Below are positions 27,325 to 36,162 of a stretch of 64,000 nucleotides of DNA, one piece after another. The DNA lies in contig UICE01000002.1 in the NCBI GenBank assembly GCA_900471815.1, forward strand, positions 1 through 64,000, in the 5' to 3' direction. Each line of letters starts with the position of its first letter. The first letter of the stretch is position 1. The translations under genes and the position numbers were made by a program. This DNA is from Hyphomicrobiales bacterium (GTDB taxonomy: Bacteria > Pseudomonadota > Alphaproteobacteria > Rhizobiales > Rhizobiaceae). A model generated the notes under the pieces. It ran no database searches and had not been told where the DNA came from. It saw nothing but the letters and a program-made list of their open reading frames with translations.

Positions 27325-27573
27325 CTGTATCCGGAATCCATTTTACCCAGTTGGCATTTAACATTGCTGCATTTGAATTTATGCAGGTCGTGTTGCGGAA
27401 AACACCAACCCCCGAAGGGTTTTCCATATCCGGTATCACATTGGCGAACGCCGGATGTTGCTGACGCAATTGGGCGACAAATGTGACAAAGGCAAGGACA
27501 ACCCATCTGCGTTCACAATTTAAATACTAATTGTGGAGTTTCGGCAACGCACGCATGGATGAACTCACGCGGC

Positions 27574-28803
27574 CTAATTCTGCGCGCCAGCAGTCTTTAA
27601 TCCGGAAAATGCAGCGACTGCCGTTGCAAGTCTAGTTGCTACATGGGCGCGCCATGCCGGATCAAGCATGAGTTTTTCATCTTCAGCGTTCGACAAGTAG
27701 CCGATTTCAACCAGCACCGAAGGCACATCGGGGGCGCGCAAGACCTGAAATCCTGCAAATCTGTGCGGATTATTGATCATGTTCACTTCTTTTCTGAGGG
27801 AATCCACCACGTTTTTGGCAAACCTCAGTGAAAAATTATGGGTTTCACGCCGCGTCAGATCCATAAGGATATCGGCAATCTCCGGCGCCTCACCGTCAAA
27901 TGTAATACCTGCCACAGCATCGGCTCGATTTTCTCGATCCGCCATAGCGCGCGATTCGGCGTCAGAAGCCTTGTCGGAAACAGTATAAACCGTGGCACCG
28001 CGAATATTGCCCCGATTGATCGTATCCGCATGCAGCGAAATAAACAGATCCGCCTCATATTGGCGCGCAACACGAACCCTCTCGGTAAGCCGCAGGAATG
28101 TATCGTCCGCCCTGGTCATTTCGATGCGCATACCGGGTATTTTGGCAAGCTCATCGCGCAATTGCTGGGCAAACATCAGCGTAACATTCTTTTCCATGAT
28201 GCCGCCCGCGCTTTCCGCGCCACTATCGATGCCGCCATGCCCCGGATCAATGACCACGGTAAAAGGCTTGGCAGTTTTGTTCGTTTCGTCCGGCGTAGCA
28301 GCGACGACCCTATCCCGCGTTGGGGTGCTTTCAGTAGACGCGGTGGTAGCGTTCTGTGTTCTCAGATCTTCAGCAAATTTTCTATCTGAAGACGCGACGA
28401 GATCGGCAACCAGCCGGTAGCCAGGACTATTGTCGTTCCTGATGACATCAATACGCTCTACGGCGAAGGGACCCTTGAGGGAGAAAATGAGCCTGGAACG
28501 CTCCGAATCGAGCATTCCATAACGCACATCATCTACAAGCCCCCGTGATTCAACGGATTTTTTATCGAAGGCAAAAACCGTCTTTGGCATGTCCACGACA
28601 AGTCTGTGCGGATGGTCAAGCAACATGGTTGAGATATCGGGTTCACGGTCAAAATTGATAACAACGCGCGTGCGCAATTCATCACCAGCCGCCTGGTAGG
28701 TCAGAGCAGCCAATCCATCGGACGCATAAGAACTTCCAGTCGCCGATATAAAAATGAGTAAGCCTGCAAATGCGGCTTCAACTATCCGACAGATCACGTT
28801 CAT
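27574..28803 (-). CDS. N-acetylmuramoyl-L-alanine amidase with AMIN domain
   Basis: A 409-residue periplasmic amidase that cleaves stem peptides from glycan strands during cell separation. It has a signal peptide (about 1-28, ending SSYA), an AMIN peptidoglycan/septum-targeting domain (about 35-135) and an Amidase_3 catalytic domain (about 185-400). That domain carries VVIDPGHGGIDSGAESAGG, SLHADT and VEIGYLSNAEDE supplying the zinc ligands and catalytic glutamate. It matches AmiC-type enzymes. The ATG at 28803 starts the signal peptide directly; an in-frame TTG at 28824 is unlikely. Confidence 0.88.
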   Translation of the reverse strand: MNVICRIVEAAFAGLLIFISATGSSYASDGLAALTYQAAGDELRTRVVINFDREPDISTMLLDHPHRLVVDMPKTVFAFDKKSVESRGLVDDVRYGMLDSERSRLIFSLKGPFAVERIDVIRNDNSPGYRLVADLVASSDRKFAEDLRTQNATTASTESTPTRDRVVAATPDETNKTAKPFTVVIDPGHGGIDSGAESAGGIMEKNVTLMFAQQLRDELAKIPGMRIEMTRADDTFLRLTERVRVARQYEADLFISLHADTINRGNIRGATVYTVSDKASDAESRAMADRENRADAVAGITFDGEAPEIADILMDLTRRETHNFSLRFAKNVVDSLRKEVNMINNPHRFAGFQVLRAPDVPSVLVEIGYLSNAEDEKLMLDPAWRAHVATRLATAVAAFSGLKTAGAQN

Positions 28804-29133
28804 CTCTTTACCGATCGAGACCAACTGGGGCGAATATCCCCGCGGCGCCTCTTCTGTATCAGATCAGGCAGGTGCCTGCACCCCGCAGGCGCCATATCCT
28901 ACAATATTAGGTAGAGAGCTATGGTTAATATTATCTTATGGGCCGCATCCCGCACATTGAATCCTTCGTTGTTCAAATAGAATTTAAACAGGATGAGTTC
29001 CAACTCGCGGATGGCAAGACAGACGACCGTCCATGGTGCGAAGCTAACCGAACATTCGATCCAAATTCTCTTCCAAAGAACGATCCTATTTAAACAAGAA
29101 AGACACTAGAATGACACGATTATGAAGAAGCCC

Positions 29134-29162
29134 TTGTCATAATGCAGCACACCTCCTAAAAG
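29134..29162 (+). promoter_or_regulatory. Candidate rne promoter
   Basis: TTGTCA (29134-29139), a 17-bp spacer and TAAAAG (29157-29162) would start transcription near 29169 and give a leader of roughly 560 bases. Each hexamer matches its consensus at four or five positions. Confidence 0.4.
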
Positions 29163-29432
29163 CAAAGGTGGGTTAGTTTCATGCCCCTTGGAATCAGGAA
29201 CTTTAATGTCACGGCTAAGACCGGATGACAAAAGTACCTGATCTGGAGTGGCGAGAGCGATTTCGCTGTGGCTAACCGAAAAAGAATTTGGCGCGAGCGG
29301 ACAGGGAATGTCTGTAGCGCTTTTTGTGAACGGCAGATCGCCCGGACAAGGCGCATCACGCCAGCCCTATCAAGGGTGTTACCGCATGGTCCAGAAATCT
29401 ACGATTTTTGAATCATGCAGAATCTTAAGTTT

Positions 29433-29476
29433 GTTACTGCGTCCTTAGTGCGTTTAAGGACGCACGACGCAGTAAC
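29433..29476 (+). other. Leader hairpin upstream of rne
   Basis: A perfect 11-bp stem, GTTACTGCGTC (29433-29443) with GACGCAGTAAC (29466-29476), encloses a GTGCG/CGCAC stem-loop. No U-tract follows, so it is not an obvious terminator. It resembles in position the structured leader through which E. coli RNase E controls its own mRNA; function here is inferred. Confidence 0.55.
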
Positions 29477-29726
29477 GGGTCGGCACAGCGTGAAAAGCGT
29501 GCCATTCATGAGGTCGTTTCGTCAGGAACAGGAATGTTTGTAACAGACAGTATCATAACCGGCTTGCAAGCCGCGGTTGCCTCAGGGCAGCTTCGCGCGA
29601 CGCCAGTTTTGTCTGTTCCTGCGAACTTTAATAAATCCGGCAAATGTGAACTCCCCGCGCCAAGAGCCCCACGGGCATCCTGGCTGTTGAGGGTTGCCAG
29701 CGTTTTAGCCGGGGAGAACAGATATA

Positions 29727-32651
29727 ATGTCGGACAAAATGCTAATCGACGCCTCCCACCAGGAGGAAACACGCGTTGTCGTGGTTCGCGGCAATCGAAT
29801 TGAAGAATTTGATTTCGAATCAGAACACAAGAAACAAATCAAAGGTAATATTTATCTTGCGCGAGTAACGCGCGTAGAGCCGTCTCTTCAGGCAGCTTTT
29901 GTGGAATATGGCGGCAACCGCCATGGTTTCCTGGCCTTTAGCGAAATTCACCCGGATTACTATCAGATCCCGGTTGCAGATCGTCAGGCTTTAATCGAAG
30001 CGGAAGCGGAAGCAGCCAGCCAAGATGAAGATCATGACGAAAACGCCAGCGAACAACGCACACGTGATCGTAATGATCGTGGCTCGCGTAATCGGCGGCG
30101 CGGACGCCGCGGTTCGCGTCAGGGCGACGATGCTGCAAAACTAGAGTCCGGCGATTCGGATGATAACACTGTGGCCGGTGAAGTCAGCGATGTTTCTGAA
30201 ACATCTGAACAGCCCCACGTCGATCTGGAAGATAGTGATTCATCTGATGACGGCAACGGTCAGACCATGGCTGCAGCCATTGAGACGGACGTTATTTCAG
30301 AGGCAATCCAGTCTGATTTGGATGACGTGTCCCACGATGACGACAAGATCGTGGAATCGGAAGGTGGTCAAACACGCTCCAGGCGTTCACGCCACCGTTC
30401 GAACGACGATAAAGAAGAAGCACATGATGAGCTCGACGAAGTCGAGTCCGTTGGAGCCGAAGATGCCATGGAAGAGGTTCCAACGCATCAGCGCTTTCAG
30501 CGCCGTCAGTATAATATTCAGGACGTTATCAAGCGTCGTCAGATATTGCTGGTTCAGGTCGTTAAGGAGGAGCGCGGCAACAAGGGTGCTGCCCTTACAA
30601 CCTATCTCTCTCTAGCCGGGCGCTATTCTGTGCTTATGCCGAATACTGCCCGCGGCGGTGGTATTTCACGCAAGATTACCAGCATTCAGGACCGCAAGCG
30701 CCTCAAGGATATAGTCAAGGATCTTGAAGTACCGAAAGGTATGGGTGTTATCCTACGCACTGCGGGCGCCATGCGCACGAAGCCTGAAGTCAAACGCGAT
30801 TATGAATATTTGATGCGCCTTTGGGAAAATGTGCGCAGTCTTACTTTAGCATCCAGTGCACCTACCCTCGTTTACGAGGAAGGCAGCTTGATTAAGCGCT
30901 CAATCCGGGATCTTTACAATAAAGACATCACCGAGATTCAGGTGGCTGGCGAGAATGGCTATCGCGAAGCCAAGGATTTCATGCGCATGCTTATGCCGAG
31001 CCATGCAAAGGTTGTGCAGCCTTATCGTGACATGACGCCAATCTTTGCCCGCAATGGGATTGAGGCGCAACTCGACCGCATGCTGCAGCCGCAAGTTACG
31101 CTGAAATCGGGTGGCTATATTATCATCAATCAGACGGAAGCTCTGGTCGCGATTGATGTCAATTCCGGTCGCTCGACCCGAGAACATTCAATTGAAGACA
31201 CAGCGCTCCAGACAAATCTTGAAGCAGCGGATGAAATAGCGCGCCAATTGCGTCTGCGCGATCTCGCCGGCCTCATCGTTATCGACTTCATCGATATGGA
31301 AGAAAACCGCAATAATCGTGCGGTTGAAAAGCGGATGAAGGATTGTCTTAAAGATGATCGCGCCCGCATCCAGGTTGGACGGATTTCGCATTTCGGATTG
31401 CTCGAAATGTCTCGCCAGCGCATCCGCGCCAGTGTTCTGGAAAGCACGACACAGGTTTGCGCCATGTGTGGTGGCACGGGCCATGTTCGTTCCGCTTCAT
31501 CAATAGCGTTACATGTTATGCGTTCAATTGAGGAATACTTGCTGCGTCATTCGCAGAACAACATCATTGTCCGCACAACAGTTGCAACGGCACTTTATGT
31601 ATTGAATCAGAAGCGTCAAAATCTTGCAGATCTTGAAGCTCGCTTTGGTTTGACTATCAGTATTGAGGCCGATGATAGCGTCGGTGCCCAGCACTTCGCC
31701 ATCGACAAGGGTTCCTTGGCGGTCGGTCCAATTGTACCCCTCTCAGAAACGCAGGCACTTAATATCGCTGAAGATTTTGACGAGAGTGACCCGGTCATCG
31801 AAGAAGTTGACGACGAAACCGAAACCGTTTCGACTGAAACTTCGCGTTCAGACGATGACGCATCGCGCAAGCGTAAGCGTAAGCGGCGGCGGCGCGGCGG
31901 TCGTGATCGCCATGAAAACGGCGGTTCTGAACAAAGTGATCAGCCAATCGGCGAAGACGACTCCGATGATGCCGAGCAGCCACCTGTAGAGGGTGAAAAC
32001 GCTGCTCAGGCAGCAGCCCGTGAAGAAGAAAATGAGCGTCGCAAGAAACGTCGTCGTGGGCGGCGCGGCGGGCGCAAGAACAAGCGCTTTGATGAGGGTG
32101 ACAATGCAAATCGTCCCCTTGTAAATGCGGTGCCGGACGCCGAGCCTGTTTTTGTCTCGATCCCTCTTCCAGATTTCTCCAAGGCCAAGCTTGCGGATGT
32201 TTCTGTTGTGATCGCAGAAGCGCCGGTAGTTGCCCCCGAAAACTCGGAAACGGTGGCCGCTGAAGCAATTGCTGCTGAGGAAACGCCAGTAAAAGCACCC
32301 ACCAAGCGTCGTTCGCGTGCCAAAGCGAGCCCTGAAAAGGTTGAGACTGTTACTTCTGAAGTGCCTGCAAACGAAGCGGATGCAGAGACTCCGGCGAAGC
32401 CGAAGCGTGCGCCACGCAAACCTAGAAAAAAGGCTGAGACCACTGTTGTCGACGATGCTGTTGTTACGGAACCTATTGCCGCAGCGCCGGAACCGAAGAG
32501 CGAGCCGACACCCGAACCCGCAGTTGAGGCTGCTGCACCCAAAAAAGTTGAGGACAGCACGCCTGTCGTCACCTCTACTGGAAAAGATAAGAATGCTGAT
32601 AACGAACCAGCTCCCAAAAAAGGCTGGTGGCAAAAGAAGGGCTTCTTTTAG
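29727..32651 (+). CDS. rne: Ribonuclease E
   Basis: A 974-residue endoribonuclease, the core of mRNA decay and rRNA/tRNA processing. The S1 RNA-binding domain (from about 39) is split after residue about 85 by a 170-residue acidic and arginine-rich insert, resuming at QYNIQDVIKR (about 261). The catalytic metal ligands are D477 (VAIDVNSG) and D520 (LIVIDFIDM). The zinc-link cysteines are C578 and C581 (CAMCGG). The C-terminal 350 residues are a disordered scaffold with two Arg blocks (KRKRKRRRRGGRDR, RRKKRRRGRRGGRKNKR) and an Ala/Pro/Lys stretch, ending in the conserved KKGWWQKKGFF. The ribosome site is GGGGAG. A terminator follows. Confidence 0.96.
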   Translation: MSDKMLIDASHQEETRVVVVRGNRIEEFDFESEHKKQIKGNIYLARVTRVEPSLQAAFVEYGGNRHGFLAFSEIHPDYYQIPVADRQALIEAEAEAASQDEDHDENASEQRTRDRNDRGSRNRRRGRRGSRQGDDAAKLESGDSDDNTVAGEVSDVSETSEQPHVDLEDSDSSDDGNGQTMAAAIETDVISEAIQSDLDDVSHDDDKIVESEGGQTRSRRSRHRSNDDKEEAHDELDEVESVGAEDAMEEVPTHQRFQRRQYNIQDVIKRRQILLVQVVKEERGNKGAALTTYLSLAGRYSVLMPNTARGGGISRKITSIQDRKRLKDIVKDLEVPKGMGVILRTAGAMRTKPEVKRDYEYLMRLWENVRSLTLASSAPTLVYEEGSLIKRSIRDLYNKDITEIQVAGENGYREAKDFMRMLMPSHAKVVQPYRDMTPIFARNGIEAQLDRMLQPQVTLKSGGYIIINQTEALVAIDVNSGRSTREHSIEDTALQTNLEAADEIARQLRLRDLAGLIVIDFIDMEENRNNRAVEKRMKDCLKDDRARIQVGRISHFGLLEMSRQRIRASVLESTTQVCAMCGGTGHVRSASSIALHVMRSIEEYLLRHSQNNIIVRTTVATALYVLNQKRQNLADLEARFGLTISIEADDSVGAQHFAIDKGSLAVGPIVPLSETQALNIAEDFDESDPVIEEVDDETETVSTETSRSDDDASRKRKRKRRRRGGRDRHENGGSEQSDQPIGEDDSDDAEQPPVEGENAAQAAAREEENERRKKRRRGRRGGRKNKRFDEGDNANRPLVNAVPDAEPVFVSIPLPDFSKAKLADVSVVIAEAPVVAPENSETVAAEAIAAEETPVKAPTKRRSRAKASPEKVETVTSEVPANEADAETPAKPKRAPRKPRKKAETTVVDDAVVTEPIAAAPEPKSEPTPEPAVEAAAPKKVEDSTPVVTSTGKDKNADNEPAPKKGWWQKKGFF

Positions 32652-32679
32652 AAACCCAAAAAATTCTTAGAATGAAGAG

Positions 32680-32708
32680 AAACCGGCAAATAGCCGGTTT
32701 TTCTTTTT
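32680..32708 (+). terminator. Rho-independent terminator of rne
   Basis: The stem AAACCGGC (32680-32687) pairs with GCCGGTTT (32693-32700) around AAATA, followed by TTCTTTTT. This is a textbook intrinsic terminator 28 bases after the rne stop. Confidence 0.9.
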
Positions 32709-32822
32709 GGCAAATATTTCATAAAAAAAATCAAACTTTACCTAAATAAACCTAGTTTTCACATTTCAAGGAGCTTTTGAGAGCGCTCTTTCTTTCAAAG
32801 ATTGATTTGGGTACGAATAGAT

Positions 32823-34232
32823 ATGATCGTATTACAAAAGACAGTTTTGTTTGGGTCCATCGCGAGTTTTATGCGCGGAGCCGTTGCCGTCGTCACAGCC
32901 AGTGTGGTTGGTATAATTCAGACTGGCAATGCATTCGCCCAGTCATCCTCTGTACCCATTGTTCGCGACGCTGAAATCGAGGCACTGGTCACAGACTATG
33001 CCGCACCGATTATCAAGACGGCTGGCCTCGGCAAACAGTCGATTAAAATCGTTCTGGTCAATAGTCCCAGCTTTAACGCGTTTGTCGATGGCCGACGCAT
33101 ATTTATCAATACCGGTGCGCTTCTTGAAGCCGAAACACCCAATGAAATCATCGGTGTATTGGCCCACGAGACAGGTCATCTGGCCGGAGGTCATCAGTTC
33201 AAACTGCGCGAACAGCTTGCAGCAGCAAAGACAATGGCCGTTGTTGCCGGCTTATTAGGCATTGGGGCTGCAATTGCCGGTGCTGCCAGCAAGCAAAGTG
33301 GTTTGGCTCAGGCTGGCGGTGGTATTGCCATGGGCGCTCCCGAAGCTGCAATGCGCAATCTTCTAAACTATCAGCGCACCGAAGAAATGGCTGCTGATCG
33401 TTCCGCGATTACCTATCTGGCAAATACTGGTCAGTCTGCCAAAGGCATGTTGACGACATTCGAACGTTTCTCGAATGCCTTGTCCCTTACAGGAACGCGG
33501 GTTGATCCATACCGTATCAGCCATCCCATGCCACGTGAACGCATTGCCAATCTAGAGACATTGGCGCGGGGAAGTCCGAATTTCGATAAAAAGGACAGCC
33601 CGGCGCTGCAACAGCGGCATGATCTTATGCGGGGCAAAATTGCCGCCTATACCGCCGGAGGAGCGAGAGTCCTTCAAACATTCCGCAAAGACCCAACCAA
33701 CATTGGCGCGCGTTACGGAGACGCAATTGCGACTTTTCTCAATGGCTCTACAGAGTCGGCGCTCAGCAAGATCAATGCGTTGATTAAACAGCAACCCAAA
33801 AATCCCTATTTCGAAGAAATTCGCGGCGAAATATTATTGAAACAGAGCAAGCTTGATCAAGCTGCGAAAGCTTTCCAAAGGGCGAGCGACCTGGATCCGA
33901 GAAAGTCGAGTCTGATCAGGATGAATTACGGGCGAACATTGATGCTTACCGGGAAGCCTGATAATTTGAAAATCGCGGTGAGCGAGTTGAAGGCAAGTAT
34001 TGGCCGCGACCGCGAATCACCCACAGGCTATGCTTATCTGGCGCAAGCTTATGGACAGCTTGGGGATGCGGCACTTTCCGATTTAGCGAGCGCTGAGGAA
34101 AAATACTATTCCGGGAAAATTCAAGACGCTCAAATCTTTGCGATCCGCGCCCAACGCGCCTTGCAAAAGGGTTCGCCCGAGTGGATACAAGCGCAAGACA
34201 TAATCAATGCCAAGCGCGGTAAGAGCAAGTGA
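32823..34232 (+). CDS. M48-family metalloprotease with TPR region (BepA/YfgC-like)
   Basis: A 469-residue periplasmic zinc protease. A long signal sequence (about 1-39, ending NAFA) is followed by the M48 domain with HETGH at 115-119 and the third-ligand helix YQRTEEMAADRSAI (about 183-196). After about residue 260 come TPR-like helical repeats. This architecture matches BepA, which checks assembly of outer-membrane proteins such as LptD; that role is inferred. The start at 32823 is chosen over a TTG at 32802 because it is an ATG that opens a plausible signal peptide. Confidence 0.87.
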   Translation: MIVLQKTVLFGSIASFMRGAVAVVTASVVGIIQTGNAFAQSSSVPIVRDAEIEALVTDYAAPIIKTAGLGKQSIKIVLVNSPSFNAFVDGRRIFINTGALLEAETPNEIIGVLAHETGHLAGGHQFKLREQLAAAKTMAVVAGLLGIGAAIAGAASKQSGLAQAGGGIAMGAPEAAMRNLLNYQRTEEMAADRSAITYLANTGQSAKGMLTTFERFSNALSLTGTRVDPYRISHPMPRERIANLETLARGSPNFDKKDSPALQQRHDLMRGKIAAYTAGGARVLQTFRKDPTNIGARYGDAIATFLNGSTESALSKINALIKQQPKNPYFEEIRGEILLKQSKLDQAAKAFQRASDLDPRKSSLIRMNYGRTLMLTGKPDNLKIAVSELKASIGRDRESPTGYAYLAQAYGQLGDAALSDLASAEEKYYSGKIQDAQIFAIRAQRALQKGSPEWIQAQDIINAKRGKSK

Positions 34233-34280
34233 TCTGCCAAGGGCAGGCAATCTGCCTACGGAATGAAAGGGACGAATAAC

Positions 34281-35072
34281 ATGACAAAAGCCCCACTCAT
34301 CGGCATTGCCGCCGGGCTTATTGGTATCGGCGCTTTGGTATTGGGTTATCAAGCGGGCCGCTCGGAAATCGCGCTTGCTGCGCCTGAACCAGTAGCTATC
34401 GCAGCGCCCGCAATCGACCGCGCGGAGGTTGAGGGTATTGTCAGGAACTATCTGATCAACAACCCGGAGGTTATGATCGAAGTTCAAACAGCACTTAATG
34501 AAAAACAGGAAGCGGCTCAGCAAGCAGCTTCTACAGAAATAATCAGTGAGAATAACAACAAGATTTTTCAATCGCCGATGGATGCTGTTTTCGGAAATCC
34601 GAAGGGCGACGTTACGATAGTGGAGTTTTTCGATTATAATTGCGGCTACTGCAAAAAGGCCCTGCCAGATATGGACGCGCTCCTTAAAAGCGATCCCAAT
34701 CTCCGATTTGTCATGAAAGAGTTTCCAATTCTTGGTCCGGATTCCACACGCGCTCATCTTGTTGCGAAGTCCTTTAAAACTCTGATGCCTGAAAAATATC
34801 TTGAATTTCACCGAGACCTTCTTGGCGCGGAGGGGCGCGCGACAGAAGAATCTGCGATGGCAATCGCCGTTAAACTGGGAGCCGATGAGGCCAAGATGCG
34901 CGAAACAATGAAGCAGCCCGAGATTGCCAATGCTTTCCGCACCAATTTCGAATTGGCGCAAAGCCTGAGCATTACCGGCACGCCCTCTTATATTATAGGC
35001 AATGAAGTTGTCCCCGGGGCACTGGGAGCAGACGCATTGGCGGAGAAAATCAGCCACATTCGCAACAAATAA
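34281..35072 (+). CDS. DsbA-family thiol oxidoreductase/isomerase (ScsC/Com1-like)
   Basis: A 263-residue envelope thiol protein. It has an N-terminal signal or anchor (IGIAAGLIGIGALVLGY), a helical N-terminal extension (AEVEGIVRNYLINNPEVMIEVQTALNEKQ) like the trimerising ScsC N-domain, and a thioredoxin fold with C121-G-Y-C124 and the cis-proline region SITGTPSYIIG. It probably oxidises or shuffles disulfides in exported proteins. The ATG at 34281 is preferred because AAGGG sits about 10 bases upstream; the ATG at 34263 would add six residues. It lies 48 bases after the M48 protease, so the two may be co-transcribed. Confidence 0.87.
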   Translation: MTKAPLIGIAAGLIGIGALVLGYQAGRSEIALAAPEPVAIAAPAIDRAEVEGIVRNYLINNPEVMIEVQTALNEKQEAAQQAASTEIISENNNKIFQSPMDAVFGNPKGDVTIVEFFDYNCGYCKKALPDMDALLKSDPNLRFVMKEFPILGPDSTRAHLVAKSFKTLMPEKYLEFHRDLLGAEGRATEESAMAIAVKLGADEAKMRETMKQPEIANAFRTNFELAQSLSITGTPSYIIGNEVVPGALGADALAEKISHIRNK

Positions 35073-35186
35073 TTGTTGCTTCTTGCCAAAACGAATTGTG
35101 GACAAGCAATAAGGCGTATTTGCAGGCTTTCCGCGTGGCCGTAAGCCGTCTATATGGGACCAGAACCTTTAACCTGCCCGGTAAAC

Positions 35187-35627
35187 ATGAAACAGCAAGT
35201 CTTCATCCTCAACGGCCCAAATCTCAACATGCTGGGAAAGCGTGAACCCGGGATTTATGGTGCAACGACATTGAGCGATATCGAAGCGATGTGCCGAGCT
35301 GAGGGCGAGGTTCTCGGTGTGGACATCGAGTTTCGCCAATCCAATCATGAAGGTGATCTGGTAAACTGGATTCAGGAAGCGGGAGAGCGCCGTGCTCTGG
35401 TGCTGATAAATCCCGCGGCCTACACGCATACTTCCATTGCGCTGCATGATGCTATTCGTGCTGCTGGTGTTACCCTAGTGGAAGTTCATATTTCAAACAT
35501 TCACGCGCGCGAGTCATTCCGCCATCACTCTTACGTTTCCTCTTTGGCCAAAGGGGTGCTATGTGGCTTTGGAGTTGATGGCTATGTCATGGGTTTACGC
35601 GCACTCATCAAGCTGGCGCCGCAGTAA
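35187..35627 (+). CDS. aroQ: 3-dehydroquinate dehydratase, type II
   Basis: A 146-residue type II dehydroquinase, step three of the shikimate pathway to aromatic amino acids. Family motifs are visible: FILNGPNLNMLGKREPGIYG with the active-site tyrosine, FRQSNHEGDLVNWIQEA, LINPAAYTHTSIALHDA and VEVHISNIHARESFRHHSY with the catalytic histidine. The ATG at 35187 gives the standard N-terminus. A CTATAT -10 element at 35150-35155 overlaps the alternative ATG at 35154, which argues against that start. It begins the aroQ-accB-accC cluster. Confidence 0.94.
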   Translation: MKQQVFILNGPNLNMLGKREPGIYGATTLSDIEAMCRAEGEVLGVDIEFRQSNHEGDLVNWIQEAGERRALVLINPAAYTHTSIALHDAIRAAGVTLVEVHISNIHARESFRHHSYVSSLAKGVLCGFGVDGYVMGLRALIKLAPQ

Positions 35628-35666
35628 TCGGCATTCGCCAAACAGTAATAAGGGGCTTGAACAAGC

Positions 35667-36134
35667 ATGGCTACCAAAACTAACGGGATCGATAAGGTCA
35701 TGATCCGCGATCTTGCGGAAATCCTGAACGAGACAGACCTTACAGATATCGAAATTGAACAGGGCGATCTTCGCATTCGCGTATCGCGGCAAATAACGAT
35801 GCAGGCGAGTGCTCCTGTTTACGCACAGGCTCAGGCACCGGCGGCGGTTGCGCCCCCGGCTTCCGTGGCTGCGCCTGCTACTCCAGCCAGTGACCCATCG
35901 AAGAATGCGGTTCCTTCGCCCATGGTTGGCACAGTGTATTTGTCTCCTGCCCCTGGCGCTCGCGCATTTATCGAGGTTGGCACTCAGGTCAAGGAAGGTC
36001 AGACACTCCTGATCATCGAAGCCATGAAGACGATGAACCAGATCGCCTCACCTCGCGCTGGCACGGTTACCTCGATCCTCGTTTCAGACAGCCAACCGGT
36101 TGAGTATGGCGAGTTTCTGGTCGTTATCGAATAG
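35667..36134 (+). CDS. accB: Biotin carboxyl carrier protein of acetyl-CoA carboxylase
   Basis: A 155-residue carrier of the carboxybiotin arm in fatty-acid synthesis. A short N-terminal domain is followed by an Ala/Pro-rich linker (about 47-80) and the biotinyl domain with the biotinylated K121 in [11 protein letters not shown]. The ribosome site AAGGGG precedes the ATG by about 10 bases. It forms an operon with accC, 28 bases downstream. Confidence 0.96.
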   Translation: MATKTNGIDKVMIRDLAEILNETDLTDIEIEQGDLRIRVSRQITMQASAPVYAQAQAPAAVAPPASVAAPATPASDPSKNAVPSPMVGTVYLSPAPGARAFIEVGTQVKEGQTLLIIEAMKTMNQIASPRAGTVTSILVSDSQPVEYGEFLVVIE

Positions 36135-36162
36135 ACGGAACCGTTATTAGATCGAGAGCGCA

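Larger units (their letters stand above)
28804..29726. other. Long intergenic region and rne leader
   Basis: About 920 bases without a credible gene, between the amidase start (minus) and rne (plus). The right part appears to be the RNase E 5' leader. It contains a candidate promoter at 29134-29162, a strong hairpin at 29433-29476, a palindrome GGCTTGCAAGCC at 29561-29572, and the ribosome site GGGGAG near 29711. A short ORF starting at 29534 runs into rne in another frame and has no family features, so I treat it as spurious. Confidence 0.6.

Noticed and set aside
29534-29803. 89-codon plus-strand ORF in the rne leader, overlapping the rne start
   Set aside because: No family features and no good ribosome site; it probably only reflects the lack of stops in a GC-rich leader. 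An upstream ORF with a regulatory role cannot be fully excluded.
31848-32633. Long minus-strand frames opposite the rne C-terminal region
   Set aside because: The repetitive codon content of the RNase E tail keeps the other frames open; the products are low-complexity.
34083-35105. 340-codon open frame on the minus strand opposite the DsbA-like gene
   Set aside because: It overlaps a well-supported thiol oxidoreductase and the M48 gene end; cysteine/phenylalanine/arginine-rich composition is typical of a shadow frame.
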